A program made the translations under genes and the position numbers. Below, one piece after another: positions 12,283 to 21,390 of a stretch of DNA of 64,000 nucleotides; within the stretch, counting starts at the first letter, position 1, and every line of letters starts with the position of its first letter. The notes below the pieces were generated by a model. That model did no database searches, was not told where the DNA came from, and saw only the letters and a list, made by a program, of their open reading frames with translations. Source of the DNA: Streptomyces genisteinicus (GTDB lineage Bacteria > Actinomycetota > Actinomycetes > Streptomycetales > Streptomycetaceae); NCBI RefSeq assembly GCF_014489615.1, contig NZ_CP060825.1, positions 1,901,501 to 1,965,500 on the forward strand, written 5' to 3'.

Positions 12283-13101
12283 ATGTTCACCATCGGAGAC
12301 TTCGCCAGGCACGGCCGCGTGTCGGCCCGGATGCTGCGTCATTACGACGCCATCGGGCTGCTGCGTCCCGAACGCACCGACCCTTTCACCGGCTACCGCC
12401 ACTACTCGGCGGCCCAGCTCGACCGGCTCAACCGCATCGTCGCGCTCAAGGATCTCGGCTTCACGCTGGAGCAGGTGCGCCGCATCCTCGAGGACCGGCC
12501 GGGCACGGAGGAACTGCGCGGGATGCTCGCACTGCGCCGGGCCGAACTGGAGGAGGCCGTGGCCGCGTCGGCGGCACGGCTGAAGCAGGTCGAGGCGAGG
12601 CTCCGGTCCATCGAGAGCGAGGGGCAGATGCCCACCCAGGACATCATGATCAAGAGCATCCCCGCGGTGCGCGTCGCCGAACTGTCGGGCACCGCGGCGA
12701 GTTTCCGCCCGGAGCACATCGGCCCGGTGATCGGCCCGCTGTACGAGGAGCTGTACCGCCGGCTGCGCGCGGCGGGCGTCGACCCGTGCGGCCCGGGCGT
12801 CGCGTACTACGAGGACGTTCCCGGGGGCGGCGGCGCCGTCCGCGTCCACGCGGGCTGCACGGTGCCCCACGGCACCGCCGCGGGGCCGGACTTCGAGGTC
12901 GCCGACCTGCCCGCCGTCGAGCGCGCGGCGACCATCGTGCACCGCGGCGCGATGGACGACGTGCTGACGACGGAGCAGGCGCTGGCCCGGTGGATCGACG
13001 CCGGCGGCCACCGGTCCGCCGGGTACCCGCGGGAGGTGTACCTGGAGTGCCCGCCCGACACGGCGGCGTGGGTGACCGAGCTCCAGGAGCCGCTCGCCTG
13101 A
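12283..13101 (+). CDS. MerR-family regulator with GyrI-like effector domain
   Basis: A 272-residue protein: MerR helix-turn-helix at residues 1-70 (FTIGDFARHGRVSARMLRHY, then YRHYSAAQLDRLN), a dimerisation coiled coil to about 120, then a GyrI/AraC-effector-like domain that in this family binds small, often aromatic or cationic, ligands (multidrug sensors of the BmrR/TipA type). ATG 12283 follows GGGAGA; GTG 12271 in the same frame is an alternative four codons longer. No transporter lies next to it, so its target beyond its own promoter is unknown. Confidence 0.85.
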   Translation: MFTIGDFARHGRVSARMLRHYDAIGLLRPERTDPFTGYRHYSAAQLDRLNRIVALKDLGFTLEQVRRILEDRPGTEELRGMLALRRAELEEAVAASAARLKQVEARLRSIESEGQMPTQDIMIKSIPAVRVAELSGTAASFRPEHIGPVIGPLYEELYRRLRAAGVDPCGPGVAYYEDVPGGGGAVRVHAGCTVPHGTAAGPDFEVADLPAVERAATIVHRGAMDDVLTTEQALARWIDAGGHRSAGYPREVYLECPPDTAAWVTELQEPLA

Positions 13102-13143
13102 GCCCCGCCGCTGCCGGCGGCCGGGCTGCGCCATGATGAGCGC

Positions 13144-14109
13144 ATGCGCGCTGCCCGGCTGATCAGGATGGTGCTGCTGCTCCAGTCGCGGGACGTCATG
13201 ACGGCGGCCGAACTGGCGCGGGAGCTGGAGGTGTCCGAACGTACCGTCGCCCGGGACGCCCTCTCCCTGTCGGAGGCGGGCATCCCGGTCTACGCGGACC
13301 GGGGGCGCACCGGCGGCTACCGGCTGATCGGCGGCTACCGCACCCGGCTGACGGGCCTCGGCCGGGACGAGGCGGCGGCGCTGTTCCTCTCCGGACTGCC
13401 GGGCGCGCTGCGGGAGATGGGGCTTCAGGACGCGGCGTCGGCGGCACGGCTCAAGGTGTCGGCGGCGCTGGTCCCGGCGCTGAGCGACGCCTCCGAGTCC
13501 GCCGCGCAGCGCTTCCATCTCGACGCCCCGGGCTGGTACCAGGAGCCGAGCACGCCGCCGCTGCTCCCGGTCCTCGCGCGGGCGGTGTGGAGCGACCGGT
13601 GCGTCCGGGCGGTGTACCGGCGCAGGGACGGCGACGTGGAGCGCGAGCTGGAGCCGTACGGGCTGGTGCTGAAGGCGGGCGTCTGGTACCTGTGCGCCCG
13701 TGCCGACGGCACGCCCCGGGTGTACCGGATCGACCGGTTCGTCTCGGCGGAGGCCGCCGGGGAGGGCTTCGACCGTGACGAGGACTTCGACCTGCCGTCG
13801 TTCTGGTCGGAGCGCGCGGAGTCGTTCGCCCGCTCGCTGCTGCGCTCGGAGGTGGTCGTGCGGGTGACCGGTGACGGCGCCCGGCGGCTGCCCCATGTGA
13901 CGGACCGTGCGGCGGCCGAGGAGGCCCTGGCCGCCGCCGGCCCCCCGGACGCCGGGGGCCGGGTGACGCTGACGCTGCCGGTGGAGTCGCCGGAGGTGGC
14001 GTACACCCAACTGCTGTCCCTGGGACCGGAGGTGGAGGTCCTCGGCCCGCCGGAGCTGCGGGAGCGGTTCGTCCGGGCGGCGGCCGGGCTGCGCGACCTC
14101 TACGGCTGA
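13144..14109 (+). CDS. HTH/WYL-domain transcriptional regulator (YafY-like)
   Basis: A 321-residue protein with an N-terminal DeoR-like winged helix (ELARELEVSERTVARD, residues about 20-37), then a WYL domain (conserved GVWYLCARADG and RIDRF stretch around residues 180-200) and a WCX-like C-terminus. WYL proteins bind nucleic acids or nucleotides and regulate DNA-damage, defence or metabolic genes. It starts 42 bases after the MerR gene in the same direction with only a weak GATGAG upstream, so it may be co-transcribed with it. Ligand and target are unknown. Confidence 0.85.
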   Translation: MRAARLIRMVLLLQSRDVMTAAELARELEVSERTVARDALSLSEAGIPVYADRGRTGGYRLIGGYRTRLTGLGRDEAAALFLSGLPGALREMGLQDAASAARLKVSAALVPALSDASESAAQRFHLDAPGWYQEPSTPPLLPVLARAVWSDRCVRAVYRRRDGDVERELEPYGLVLKAGVWYLCARADGTPRVYRIDRFVSAEAAGEGFDRDEDFDLPSFWSERAESFARSLLRSEVVVRVTGDGARRLPHVTDRAAAEEALAAAGPPDAGGRVTLTLPVESPEVAYTQLLSLGPEVEVLGPPELRERFVRAAAGLRDLYG

Positions 14110-14148
14110 GGCGGCCGGCCGGGCGCGGAGGGCCGGCGGGCGGCCGGG

Positions 14149-15147
14149 TCAGCGGTAGTCGGCGGCCGAGGGGTTCTCGCCGGCCTTCTCCGCCAGCATG
14201 AACCCCCACACGTCGGGCCGGCTGCCGTCGGCGTCGGTGACGCCGTACTCCCTGGCCAGCCGCCCGCTGTCGAGGGAGAGTCCGTTCCAGCGGGCGCGCC
14301 CGGGGTCGGCGGCGAGGGCCGCGATGCCGCGTCCGACGTAGACGGGCGACTCGGACAGCTCCCAGTGCCGCTGCTTCTCGATGCCGTCCCGCCAGGTCTC
14401 CTCGGTGAGTTCGAAGTGGTCGAGCATCTCCTCGGACCGGAGGAAGCCCGGGGTGACCGCGACGGCCGCGCAGCCGGCCGGCCGCAGTTCCTCGCCGAGG
14501 TTGTACGCCATGCGGATCGGGATGTTCTTGGCGAGGTCGTAGTAGAAGTTCTCGCGGTACTCCTTGTTGGTCTCGGCCGTGCCGTCGGTGACCTCGACGA
14601 CCAGCCCGCCGGGGTTCCGTACCAGCAGGGGCAGGGCGATGGCGGCGGTGATGATGTGGGTGCGGGTGCCGAGGTCGATCATGCGCAGGCCCCGGTCGAG
14701 GTCCACGTCCCACATCAGGGTGTCGAAGTCGAGCAGCCGGTTCCCGCCCCAGACGTCGTTGACCAGGATGTCGAGCCGGCCGTGGTCGCGGTCGATCCGG
14801 GCGACGAGCGCCCTGACCCGGTCCGCCTCCAGATGGTCGGTGGGCACGGCGATCCCCTCGCCGCCGGCCGCGGTCACCAGCTCCGCGGTCTCCTCGACGG
14901 TCTCCGTCGGGCGCCCCATCTCGCTCACCCGCTCCCGGGTGGTGCGGCCGGTGGCGTACACGGTCGCACCGGCGGCGCCGAGGGCGACGGCGATGGCCCG
15001 GCCGGCGCCGCGGGTGGCACCGGCCACCAGGGCGATCCTGCCGGTGAGCGGCTTGTCCGGGGGCGCCGTCACGGTGCCGGCGGCGTGCGGGGCGGGGGCG
15101 GCGGCCGGGTGGCCGGTACGGGTCCGGGACGTCTCGTTCGTGGTCAT
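14149..15147 (-). CDS. SDR-family NAD(P)-dependent oxidoreductase
   Basis: A 332-residue short-chain dehydrogenase with a Rossmann dinucleotide motif AGATRGAGRAI near residue 45 and an atypical active site: the YxxxK motif reads YDLAK (in FYYDLAKN) but the usual catalytic Ser region reads EVTDGTAE. A long hydrophilic N-terminus (about 35 residues) precedes the domain. It is longer than a classical 250-residue SDR. Substrate unknown. It converges on the WYL gene, and its start region carries three CCGGACA-type half-sites, so regulation by a dimeric repressor is likely. Confidence 0.82.
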   Translation of the reverse strand: MTTNETSRTRTGHPAAAPAPHAAGTVTAPPDKPLTGRIALVAGATRGAGRAIAVALGAAGATVYATGRTTRERVSEMGRPTETVEETAELVTAAGGEGIAVPTDHLEADRVRALVARIDRDHGRLDILVNDVWGGNRLLDFDTLMWDVDLDRGLRMIDLGTRTHIITAAIALPLLVRNPGGLVVEVTDGTAETNKEYRENFYYDLAKNIPIRMAYNLGEELRPAGCAAVAVTPGFLRSEEMLDHFELTEETWRDGIEKQRHWELSESPVYVGRGIAALAADPGRARWNGLSLDSGRLAREYGVTDADGSRPDVWGFMLAEKAGENPSAADYR

Positions 15148-15168
15148 GCACCGACCGTCGCACGGATA

Positions 15169-15197
15169 CCGGACACCTTCTGTCCGGCTTTCCGGAC
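15169..15197. promoter_or_regulatory. CCGGACA dyad plus third half-site, candidate operator
   Basis: CCGGACA (15169-15175), a 5-base gap, TGTCCGG (15181-15187), then another CCGGAC (15192-15197). It lies 22-50 bases upstream of the SDR start codon, in the expected core-promoter region of that minus-strand gene and in the divergent gap to the DUF4240 gene. Confidence 0.55.
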
Positions 15198-15274
15198 GGG
15201 TCGCGCGGATGCCCCGGAGCGGCGCCGGGCCCCCGCGTGCGCGTCCCCACGGGAGCCGTGATGCTTGTCCCGTG

Positions 15275-15796
15275 ATGGACGAGACGGAGTTCTGGGAGAT
15301 CGTCGACGGCACCCGCGAGGCCGCCGGCGGCGATCCGGACGAGCACGCCGACCTCCTCGTGGAGCGGCTCCTGCGGCTCGACCCCGACGCCGTGCTGGAC
15401 TTCGCCCGCCATTTCGAGGCCCGGTGGAACCGCTCGTACACCTGGGACCTGTGGGCGGCCGCGGCGGTGCTCCTCGGGGGTGCGGGCGACGACGCGTTCG
15501 ACGCGTTCCGCTGCTGGCTGATCGGGCGGGGCCGGGAGGTCTTCGAGGGGGGCGTCCACGAGCCGGACAGCCTGGCGGAACTGCTGGCGGACTTCGACGA
15601 GGACGTCGACGGGGACGGGGAGGAGCTGGGGTACGCGGCGGACGAGGCGTACGAGCGGCTGACCGGTGTCGATGCGCCGGACCTCGGCATCCCCCCGCAG
15701 CCGGCCGAGCCCGCCGGCACCCCGCTCGACGTCGACGACGACGCCGCCCTGGCACGCCGCCTCCCGAGCCTGTGGGACCGCTTCGGCACGGCCTGA
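15275..15796 (+). CDS. DUF4240 domain-containing protein
   Basis: A 173-residue protein matching the DUF4240 pattern: it begins MDETEFWEIVDGTREAAG, continues with DFARHFEARW, YTWDLWAAAAVL and FDAFRCWLIGRGREVFE, the hallmark of this Streptomyces-rich family. The C-terminal third is acidic. Biochemical role unknown; proteins of this family are often near toxin or immunity genes in other genomes, but nothing here supports that. Start ATG has GTG-GGAGCC sequence 12-20 bases upstream but no strong ribosome site. Divergent from the SDR gene. Confidence 0.8.
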   Translation: MDETEFWEIVDGTREAAGGDPDEHADLLVERLLRLDPDAVLDFARHFEARWNRSYTWDLWAAAAVLLGGAGDDAFDAFRCWLIGRGREVFEGGVHEPDSLAELLADFDEDVDGDGEELGYAADEAYERLTGVDAPDLGIPPQPAEPAGTPLDVDDDAALARRLPSLWDRFGTA

Positions 15797-15973
15797 ACGC
15801 GGCGGTCCGCTGCCCGGGGCGTGTGACGGGGGCTCCCGTGCCGGGGTGGGGTTCGTGTCCCGGGCGCGGGGTTCGTGTGCCCGCCGCGCGGTGCGTGTGC
15901 CGGGCTTCCGGTTCCGGGGCGGGGCTCCGGTGCCGGGCGGGTTCCGGTCCCGGTGCGCAGGCGCGCGGCGCGG

Positions 15974-16504
15974 TCAGCGCGGGAGCGCGCGGCCCATCAG
16001 GACGTCGTCCACGTAGCGCCCGTCGAGGTGGAACTCCCCCGGCAGCACGCCCTCCACCGCGAAGCCCTCGGAGGCGTAGAGCGCCCGCGCGGGCGCGTTG
16101 TGGCCGAGCACGCGCAGGGTGATGCGGACGGCGCCCTGCCGGACGGCCTCGTCACAGGCCGCCCGCAGCAGCGCCCGTCCCACGCCCCGGCCGCGGGCCT
16201 CGCCCGCGACCGCCAGGCCCTGTATCTGGCGCACGTGCCGGTTGCACTCCAGCGGGGTGGGGGCGACCAGGCGTATGTAGCCGAGCACCGTGCCGTCGGC
16301 GTCCTCGGCGACCAGCACGTCCCGCGCGTGGTGGGCCTCGTCGAAGAACGGCTCGTACGGCGGCTGCGGGCGCGGGGTCACGGCGTGCAGCGGCGACCAG
16401 GTCGCGCGGTCGAGTCCGCCGAGCGCTGCGTCGTCGGACAGGAGCGCGGGGCGGACCGTGAAGGCCCCCGCACGCGGGGCGGGACCGGTGGGCTCGGCTG
16501 GCAT
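15974..16504 (-). CDS. GNAT-family N-acetyltransferase
   Basis: A 176-residue acetyltransferase covering the complete GNAT fold: the acetyl-CoA pyrophosphate loop is EARGRGVGRALL near residue 105-116, preceded by the beta-4 stretch IQGLAVAGE, and followed by the ALYASEGF motif. The substrate is unknown; RimI/YhbS-like enzymes acetylate amines or protein N-termini. It is divergent from the epimerase gene with about 100 bases between starts. Confidence 0.85.
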   Translation of the reverse strand: MPAEPTGPAPRAGAFTVRPALLSDDAALGGLDRATWSPLHAVTPRPQPPYEPFFDEAHHARDVLVAEDADGTVLGYIRLVAPTPLECNRHVRQIQGLAVAGEARGRGVGRALLRAACDEAVRQGAVRITLRVLGHNAPARALYASEGFAVEGVLPGEFHLDGRYVDDVLMGRALPR

Positions 16505-16605
16505 GCGGCCACTGTGCCACGCGCCCCGCCACGGGCGCCGCCCCCTTTCCGCCCCGCCGGGCGCTCACACGCGGAACACCGGGGCGCCTGGGGCACGATG
16601 GGGGC

Positions 16606-17505
16606 ATGCAGAAATCTCGCATCGCCGTCACCGGCGCCTCCGGGCTCATCGGCAGGGCGCTCGTGCGCTCCCTGCGCGCCGACGGACATGAGGTGGTGCG
16701 CCTGGTGCGCGGCACCCCGCGCGCCGACGACGAGGTGGCGTGGGACCCCAAGCGGCAGTACGTGGACACGGCCGGTCTCGTGGGCTGCGACGGCGTCGTG
16801 CACCTCGCGGGCGCGGGCGTCGGGGACCACCGCTGGACCGAGGAGTACCGCCGGGAGATCCGGGACAGCCGGGTGCTCGGCACCGCGGCCGTCGCGGAGG
16901 CCCTGGCCTCGCTGGACGACCCGCCGCGCGTGCTGGTCAGCGGCAGCGCGGTCGGCTATTACGGGGAGACCGGCGACCGCGCCGTGGACGAGGACGCGCC
17001 GCCGGGGAGCGGCTTCCTGCCGGAGGTGTGCGTCGAGTGGGAGGAGGCGGCGGCGCCGGCGCAGGAGGCGGGCGTGCGCACCGTCTTCGCCCGCACCGGG
17101 CTGGTCGTCTCACGGGAAGGGGGCGCGTGGGGCCGCATGTTCCCCCTGTTCCGGGCGGGACTCGGGGGGCGGCTGGGCAGCGGGCGGCAGTACTGGAGCT
17201 TCATCGCGCTGCACGACGAGGTGGCGGCGCTGCGGCACGCGCTGGACACGGCGTCCCTGTCGGGGCCCGTGAACCTGACCGCGCCGGAGCCGGTGACGAA
17301 CCGTGAGGTCACCAAGGCGATGGGCCGGGTGCTCGGCCGGCCCACCCTGTTCGCGGTGCCCGAACCGGCCCTGCGGCTGGCGCTGGGCGGGATGGCCTCG
17401 GACGTGCTGAGCAGTCAGCGGGCGCTGCCCGTACGGCTGCTGGAGTCCGGATTCACCTTCGCCTTCCCGCGCGTCGAGGACGCGATCGCCGCGGCACTGC
17501 GCTGA
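16606..17505 (+). CDS. TIGR01777-family NAD-dependent epimerase/oxidoreductase (YfcH-like)
   Basis: A 299-residue extended SDR-like protein. The dinucleotide loop TGASGLIGRALV is at residues 9-20, followed by VVHLAGAGV, SGSAVGYYGETGD (with the Tyr-Gly signature of this family) and RTGLVVSREGGA; the C-terminal DUF1731-like region follows. Family members are related to plant and bacterial cell-division-associated SulA-like proteins, with undefined substrates. A degraded relative of the 5' half of this gene lies at about 19.3-19.5 kb. Confidence 0.88.
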   Translation: MQKSRIAVTGASGLIGRALVRSLRADGHEVVRLVRGTPRADDEVAWDPKRQYVDTAGLVGCDGVVHLAGAGVGDHRWTEEYRREIRDSRVLGTAAVAEALASLDDPPRVLVSGSAVGYYGETGDRAVDEDAPPGSGFLPEVCVEWEEAAAPAQEAGVRTVFARTGLVVSREGGAWGRMFPLFRAGLGGRLGSGRQYWSFIALHDEVAALRHALDTASLSGPVNLTAPEPVTNREVTKAMGRVLGRPTLFAVPEPALRLALGGMASDVLSSQRALPVRLLESGFTFAFPRVEDAIAAALR

Positions 17506-17709
17506 GGCGCGTCCCCCGTGCGCGGACCGGTCGGCGCTCACCACCGCCGGGGCGCCGGGGGCGTGCGCCCCCGCGCTCCGGTGACCCGTGGCGTGCGCGA
17601 CTGCGCGGCGGCGCGACGGCTGCCTAGGCTCGACTCCGACTCGGGTATCGCTCGGGCCTGTTGGGGGCATGACCCTCCCACCAGCCGCGCCGGCCTCGGG
17701 GAGGGGCAT

Positions 17710-19053
17710 GTGCTCAGCACCGCATCGCAAGCGGAGGACGCGCATCACATGGATCACGTGGACGTCGTCGTCGTGGGGGCCGGGCTCGCCGGACTCGCGG
17801 CGGCCCATCGACTGACCAGCGCCGGAGTGCGGGTCGGCGTCCTGGAGGCCGCCCCCGTGGTGGGCGGCGCGACAGCAACCGAGCGGATCGACGGATTCCG
17901 CCTCGACCGCACCAGTGCGCTGCTGAGCAGCGCCTATCCGGAGCTGCGCCGGGTGGCGGCCCTCCGGGACCTCCCGCTGGCGACCTTCTCGCCCGGGGTG
18001 CTCGTGCACCAGGGCGGGCGGCTGCAGCGGACCGGCGAGACGGGGAGCACGCCCTTCGCCCTGCGCGGCATGGGGGGAGCCTTCACCGTGGCGCGCGCCC
18101 TCGCGAGCGCCCCCCGGCCGCGTCAGCTGGACCAGGCCCGGCTGAGCGCGTCCCTGGCCCGCCTGGCGGGCACGCCGGTGCGCCGGCTGCTCGCCCGGCC
18201 CGAGCGTCCGGTGGCCGACGCGCTGTACGGCCGGGGCCTGCCCGCGCGCACGGTCCACGGCTTTCTGCACCCCCTGCTGGCGGCGCTCCTCGCCGACCCG
18301 GAGCTGTCGACGTCCAGCCGCTGCGCCGACCTGGTGCTGCGCGGATACGCGCGGGGCAGGCTCTGCGTCCCGGCGGGCGGTGCGGGCGCCCTGCCGCTGC
18401 ACCTCGCCGGCTCCCTGCCGAAGGGCACGGTGCGGACCGGCGTCAGGGTCACGGAGGTGGCGGTGAACCGTGTCACGACCGAGGAGCACGGCGAGATCTC
18501 CTGCCGTGCCGTGCTGGTCGCCACGGGCGGCCCGGCCGCTGCCGGGCTGCTGCCGGGGCTCCGGGTGCCGTCGTACCGCCCGCTGACCGTGGTGCACCAC
18601 GCGGCGCCCGAACCGCCGGCGACCGGACCGTCCCTGGTGCTCGACGCGGACCGCGGCGGGCCGGTGGCGTACACCGCCGTGATGAGCGAGGTCGATCCGC
18701 TGCGCGCGCCCGGCGGCCGGGCCCTGGTCTCGTCCACCGTGCTGGGCGCACCTCCCGCCGACGCCGACCGCGCGGTGCGGCGGCACCTCTCCTCGCTGTA
18801 CGGGACGCCGACGGACGACTGGGAGCTGCTGGCCGTCCACCACGACCCCGAGGCGGTGGCGTCGATGCCGGCGCCCCACGATCCGCGCCGCCCGGTGCGG
18901 CTGCTGGCCGGCCTCTACGTCTGCGGCACCCACCGGGACACGGCGACGGTGCAGGGCGCCCTCTTCTCCGGCCGCCGCGCGGCGCAGGCGGTCCTGTCCG
19001 ACTTCGGGATCCGCGACGACAGGGCGCCGGCCGCGCTGACGGCGGCCGCCTGA
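17710..19053 (+). CDS. NAD(P)/FAD-dependent oxidoreductase (phytoene desaturase/amine oxidase-like)
   Basis: About 447 residues. The FAD-binding motif VVGAGLAGLAAAHRL is near the N-terminus, followed by the second-strand motif LEAAPVVGGATATERIDGF; the C-terminus has a LYVCGTHRDTATVQGALFSGRRAA FAD-contact stretch. Such proteins oxidise C-C or C-N bonds; substrate unknown. Two in-frame starts are possible: GTG 17710 with GGGGAGGGG just upstream (chosen) and ATG 17749 with GGAGG 11 bases upstream (434 residues, Rossmann strand at residue 5). It follows the epimerase gene by about 200 bases in the same direction. Confidence 0.82.
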   Translation: MLSTASQAEDAHHMDHVDVVVVGAGLAGLAAAHRLTSAGVRVGVLEAAPVVGGATATERIDGFRLDRTSALLSSAYPELRRVAALRDLPLATFSPGVLVHQGGRLQRTGETGSTPFALRGMGGAFTVARALASAPRPRQLDQARLSASLARLAGTPVRRLLARPERPVADALYGRGLPARTVHGFLHPLLAALLADPELSTSSRCADLVLRGYARGRLCVPAGGAGALPLHLAGSLPKGTVRTGVRVTEVAVNRVTTEEHGEISCRAVLVATGGPAAAGLLPGLRVPSYRPLTVVHHAAPEPPATGPSLVLDADRGGPVAYTAVMSEVDPLRAPGGRALVSSTVLGAPPADADRAVRRHLSSLYGTPTDDWELLAVHHDPEAVASMPAPHDPRRPVRLLAGLYVCGTHRDTATVQGALFSGRRAAQAVLSDFGIRDDRAPAALTAAA

Positions 19054-19245
19054 GGGGACGGCGGACGGGCGGTCCCGGGCAGGCCTGCGGGGCCGCCGCG
19101 CCCGGCGTCCGCCGGGTGCGCGGGCACACGCTCCGGCCACCGCCGAAACGGGCCTCCGGCCGGGGCGCGGGAAGGCGAGCGGTCCGGGCAGGCGGCCGCC
19201 GGGGCGCCGGGGCCGCGACTACGGCCGGGGTCCGGAGCCCCGGCC

Positions 19246-19545
19246 GTACCGCTGGGAGATCCGGGACGTGCCCCGGCCCCGCGCCCCGCGCCCGCGAGGG
19301 CTGAAGGACGCCGGCGAGGGCCGCGTCTCATGCCGGCCCCCGCGCCCGCGAGGTGCACGATCCGGTCGCGCCCCTCGCAGCCGAACCGGACCGGCGGTGT
19401 CGACGCGACTCCGCCCGGGTCCCCGTCGCACGCCACCTCGTCGTCGTCGGCGCGTGCGGGGTGCGGCGCACCCGTGTGCCGCCTCGTGTCCGCGGGGAGC
19501 GCGCGGGTGCCCTGCGCCCGGGGGCTCCCCGCCCTGCCGTCCCGC
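19246..19545 (-). pseudogene. Decayed, rearranged fragment of a TIGR01777 epimerase
   Basis: On the minus strand, roughly 19545 down to 19335, broken reading frames still spell ADDDEVA, VDTAG and IVHLAGAGAG, matching the N-terminal third of the intact epimerase at 16606 (ADDEVAW, VDTAG, VVHLAGAGV). The DNA itself aligns, with several small gaps that shift the frame. A separate 22-base block at 19246-19267 matches the intact gene's YRREIRD codons at 21 of 22 positions but on the plus strand, so the remnant also seems inverted in part. No functional start or frame survives. The rest of 19054-19245 shows nothing recognisable. Confidence 0.65.
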
Positions 19546-19598
19546 CCGGCGGCCGGCGGCCCGCACCGCCCGCGCCCCGCCGACACCGCGCTATCGCG

Positions 19599-21047
19599 CT
19601 ACCGCAGGGCCGAGACCCGGTCCCGGTAGGTGCGGACGGGTCCTGCGTCCCGGTACGGCTCCAGGCGCCGCTCGAACTCGCGCACGTACTCCGACGCCCG
19701 TGCGGAACGCATCTCGGACGCCTGAAGGGCCGCCTCGGCCCCCAGGGCGCACGCCTGCTCCAGTTCGCCGAGGCCGAGGCGTGAGGTGGCGAGGACGACA
19801 CGGGTGAAGAGCCGGCTGCGGGCGAGCGCGGGGGCGCGCAGCTGGAGGGAGCGCTCCGCGTGCTGGACCGCCGACCGGTACTGCTGGAGGTCGCGGTGGC
19901 AGTGCCCGATCTCGTCGGCGAGCTGGCCCTCGTCGACGCCCCGGGCCCAGTGCGGTACGTCGTCGCCGGGCCGTGCCGCGTCGAGGGCGCGCTCCGCGCG
20001 GGCGAGCGCGGCGTTGCAGGCCCGGGGTTCGCCGAGCACCGCGTGGCCGCGGGCCTCGGCGGCGTGCAGCAGCGTCTGGACCAGGGGCGGGGCGGCGGAG
20101 CCGACCCCCTGCTGGGCGACCCTGGTCAGCTGCACGGCCTCCCTCCCGTGCCCGAGGTAGACGGCCTGGCGGCTCATGGTGACGAGGACGTAGCTGCCGT
20201 ACGCGCGGTCGCCCGCGGCCTGGGACAGCCGGAGCGCCTGGACGTAGTACCGCTGGGCGAGGCCGTGCGCCGCCATGTCGTACGAGGTCCAGCCGGCCAG
20301 CCTGGTCAGGTCGGCGGCGGCCGCGAAGAGGCGGCGGCCGAGCGTCTCCCCGTAGGTGCCGCGCAGCATCGGCTCGGCCTCGTGCTCCAGGTAGCGCACC
20401 AGGGCCTGGCGGGCGTGGCCGCCGCCGTAGGCGTGGTCGAGCGCGCGGAAGAGCTCGCCGACCGAGCGGAGCGCGGAGACGTCGCCGCCGGAGACCTTCT
20501 GGCCCGGCCCTCGCTCGGTGCCCCGCTGGCGCGGCACCGAGATGCGGGTGCCCTGGGCGGGCACCCGCCCGGAGCCCGGGGGCGCGGGTTCGCCGCGGCC
20601 GACGCGTTCGTCCGCGCGCCCGATCAGCCAGTCGCGGCTGGGGACGACCAGCCCGGCCGGGGTGAAGGCGATCTTGCTCAGCTCGGCGTGGTTGCCGGAG
20701 TCCTTGCGCCACAGGCCGCTGACGATGTCGACGGCCTCCTCGGGGGTGGCCGCGAACTCCAGACCCGCGTAGACCGGGGCGCACGCGTCGAGCCCGAGGT
20801 CCTGGGCCGACAGGCGGCGGCCGAGTCTGCGGGTGAAGACCTCGGCGATCAGGGCCGGGGTCGTGCCGCGCGGCTGCTGCCCGCGCAGCCAGCGGGTGAC
20901 CGAGGTCTTGTCGTAGCGCAGGTCGAGACCGTGTTCGAGGCCGAGCTGGTCGACTCTGCGGGCGAGCCCGGCATGGGAGAAGCCTGCTTCTGCGATGAGC
21001 GCGGCGAGCTGCCGGTTCGGCGTGCGCTGCGGGGCTCGTTCCGTCAT
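19599..21047 (-). CDS. NsdA-like TPR-containing regulatory protein
   Basis: A 482-residue protein. Residues 1-75 resemble a cryptic helix-turn-helix (LAALIAEAGFSHAGLARRVD, then DKTSVTRWLRGQQPRG), and the remainder is helical with TPR-like repeats, ending with LGAEAALQASEMRSARASEYV. This architecture is that of the Streptomyces NsdA/NsdB family, some members of which repress aerial growth and antibiotic production; whether this paralogue does so is unknown. ATG 21047 is chosen because homology begins there and GGCAGGAG lies about 12 bases upstream; the open frame extends 35 codons further. It diverges from lipB. Confidence 0.78.
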   Translation of the reverse strand: MTERAPQRTPNRQLAALIAEAGFSHAGLARRVDQLGLEHGLDLRYDKTSVTRWLRGQQPRGTTPALIAEVFTRRLGRRLSAQDLGLDACAPVYAGLEFAATPEEAVDIVSGLWRKDSGNHAELSKIAFTPAGLVVPSRDWLIGRADERVGRGEPAPPGSGRVPAQGTRISVPRQRGTERGPGQKVSGGDVSALRSVGELFRALDHAYGGGHARQALVRYLEHEAEPMLRGTYGETLGRRLFAAAADLTRLAGWTSYDMAAHGLAQRYYVQALRLSQAAGDRAYGSYVLVTMSRQAVYLGHGREAVQLTRVAQQGVGSAAPPLVQTLLHAAEARGHAVLGEPRACNAALARAERALDAARPGDDVPHWARGVDEGQLADEIGHCHRDLQQYRSAVQHAERSLQLRAPALARSRLFTRVVLATSRLGLGELEQACALGAEAALQASEMRSARASEYVREFERRLEPYRDAGPVRTYRDRVSALR

Positions 21048-21390
21048 CTGCTGTCGGGTCTCCTGCCTTCCGGGCCGGGAGCAGCCCCTCAATGAACGGC
21101 GCGAATTTAGCGGCCCGACCGGCCCTTTCCGCCGCCTTCGCCCCACATTCATCCGATCGTGTGAGGATTGATGGCGTCACCGCCCGTGGCGCTGACGGAG
21201 TTCACCGGACCTGCACATGCGGGCCGCACTGCGGTCCGTGCGGGATCCCGTGCCTGACGCCGTGCCGGATCCCGCACCGGGTCCCGTGCCGGACCTGCGG
21301 GAATCCACCTGCCCGGAGAGGTGTCCTTGCGCCGCCGTACAGTGGCTGGGTCCGGCCATCGCCGGACGGAGGTTCGAGGGAGGCACAGCC
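21048..21390. other. Divergent spacer between the NsdA-like gene and lipB
   Basis: The left part (21090-21180) is less GC-rich and probably holds the promoter of the minus-strand regulator. Positions 21217-21300 carry imperfect direct repeats of a phrase like GTGCCGGATCCCG, which make a spurious Cys/Pro-rich open frame on the plus strand. No credible gene is seen. Confidence 0.5.
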
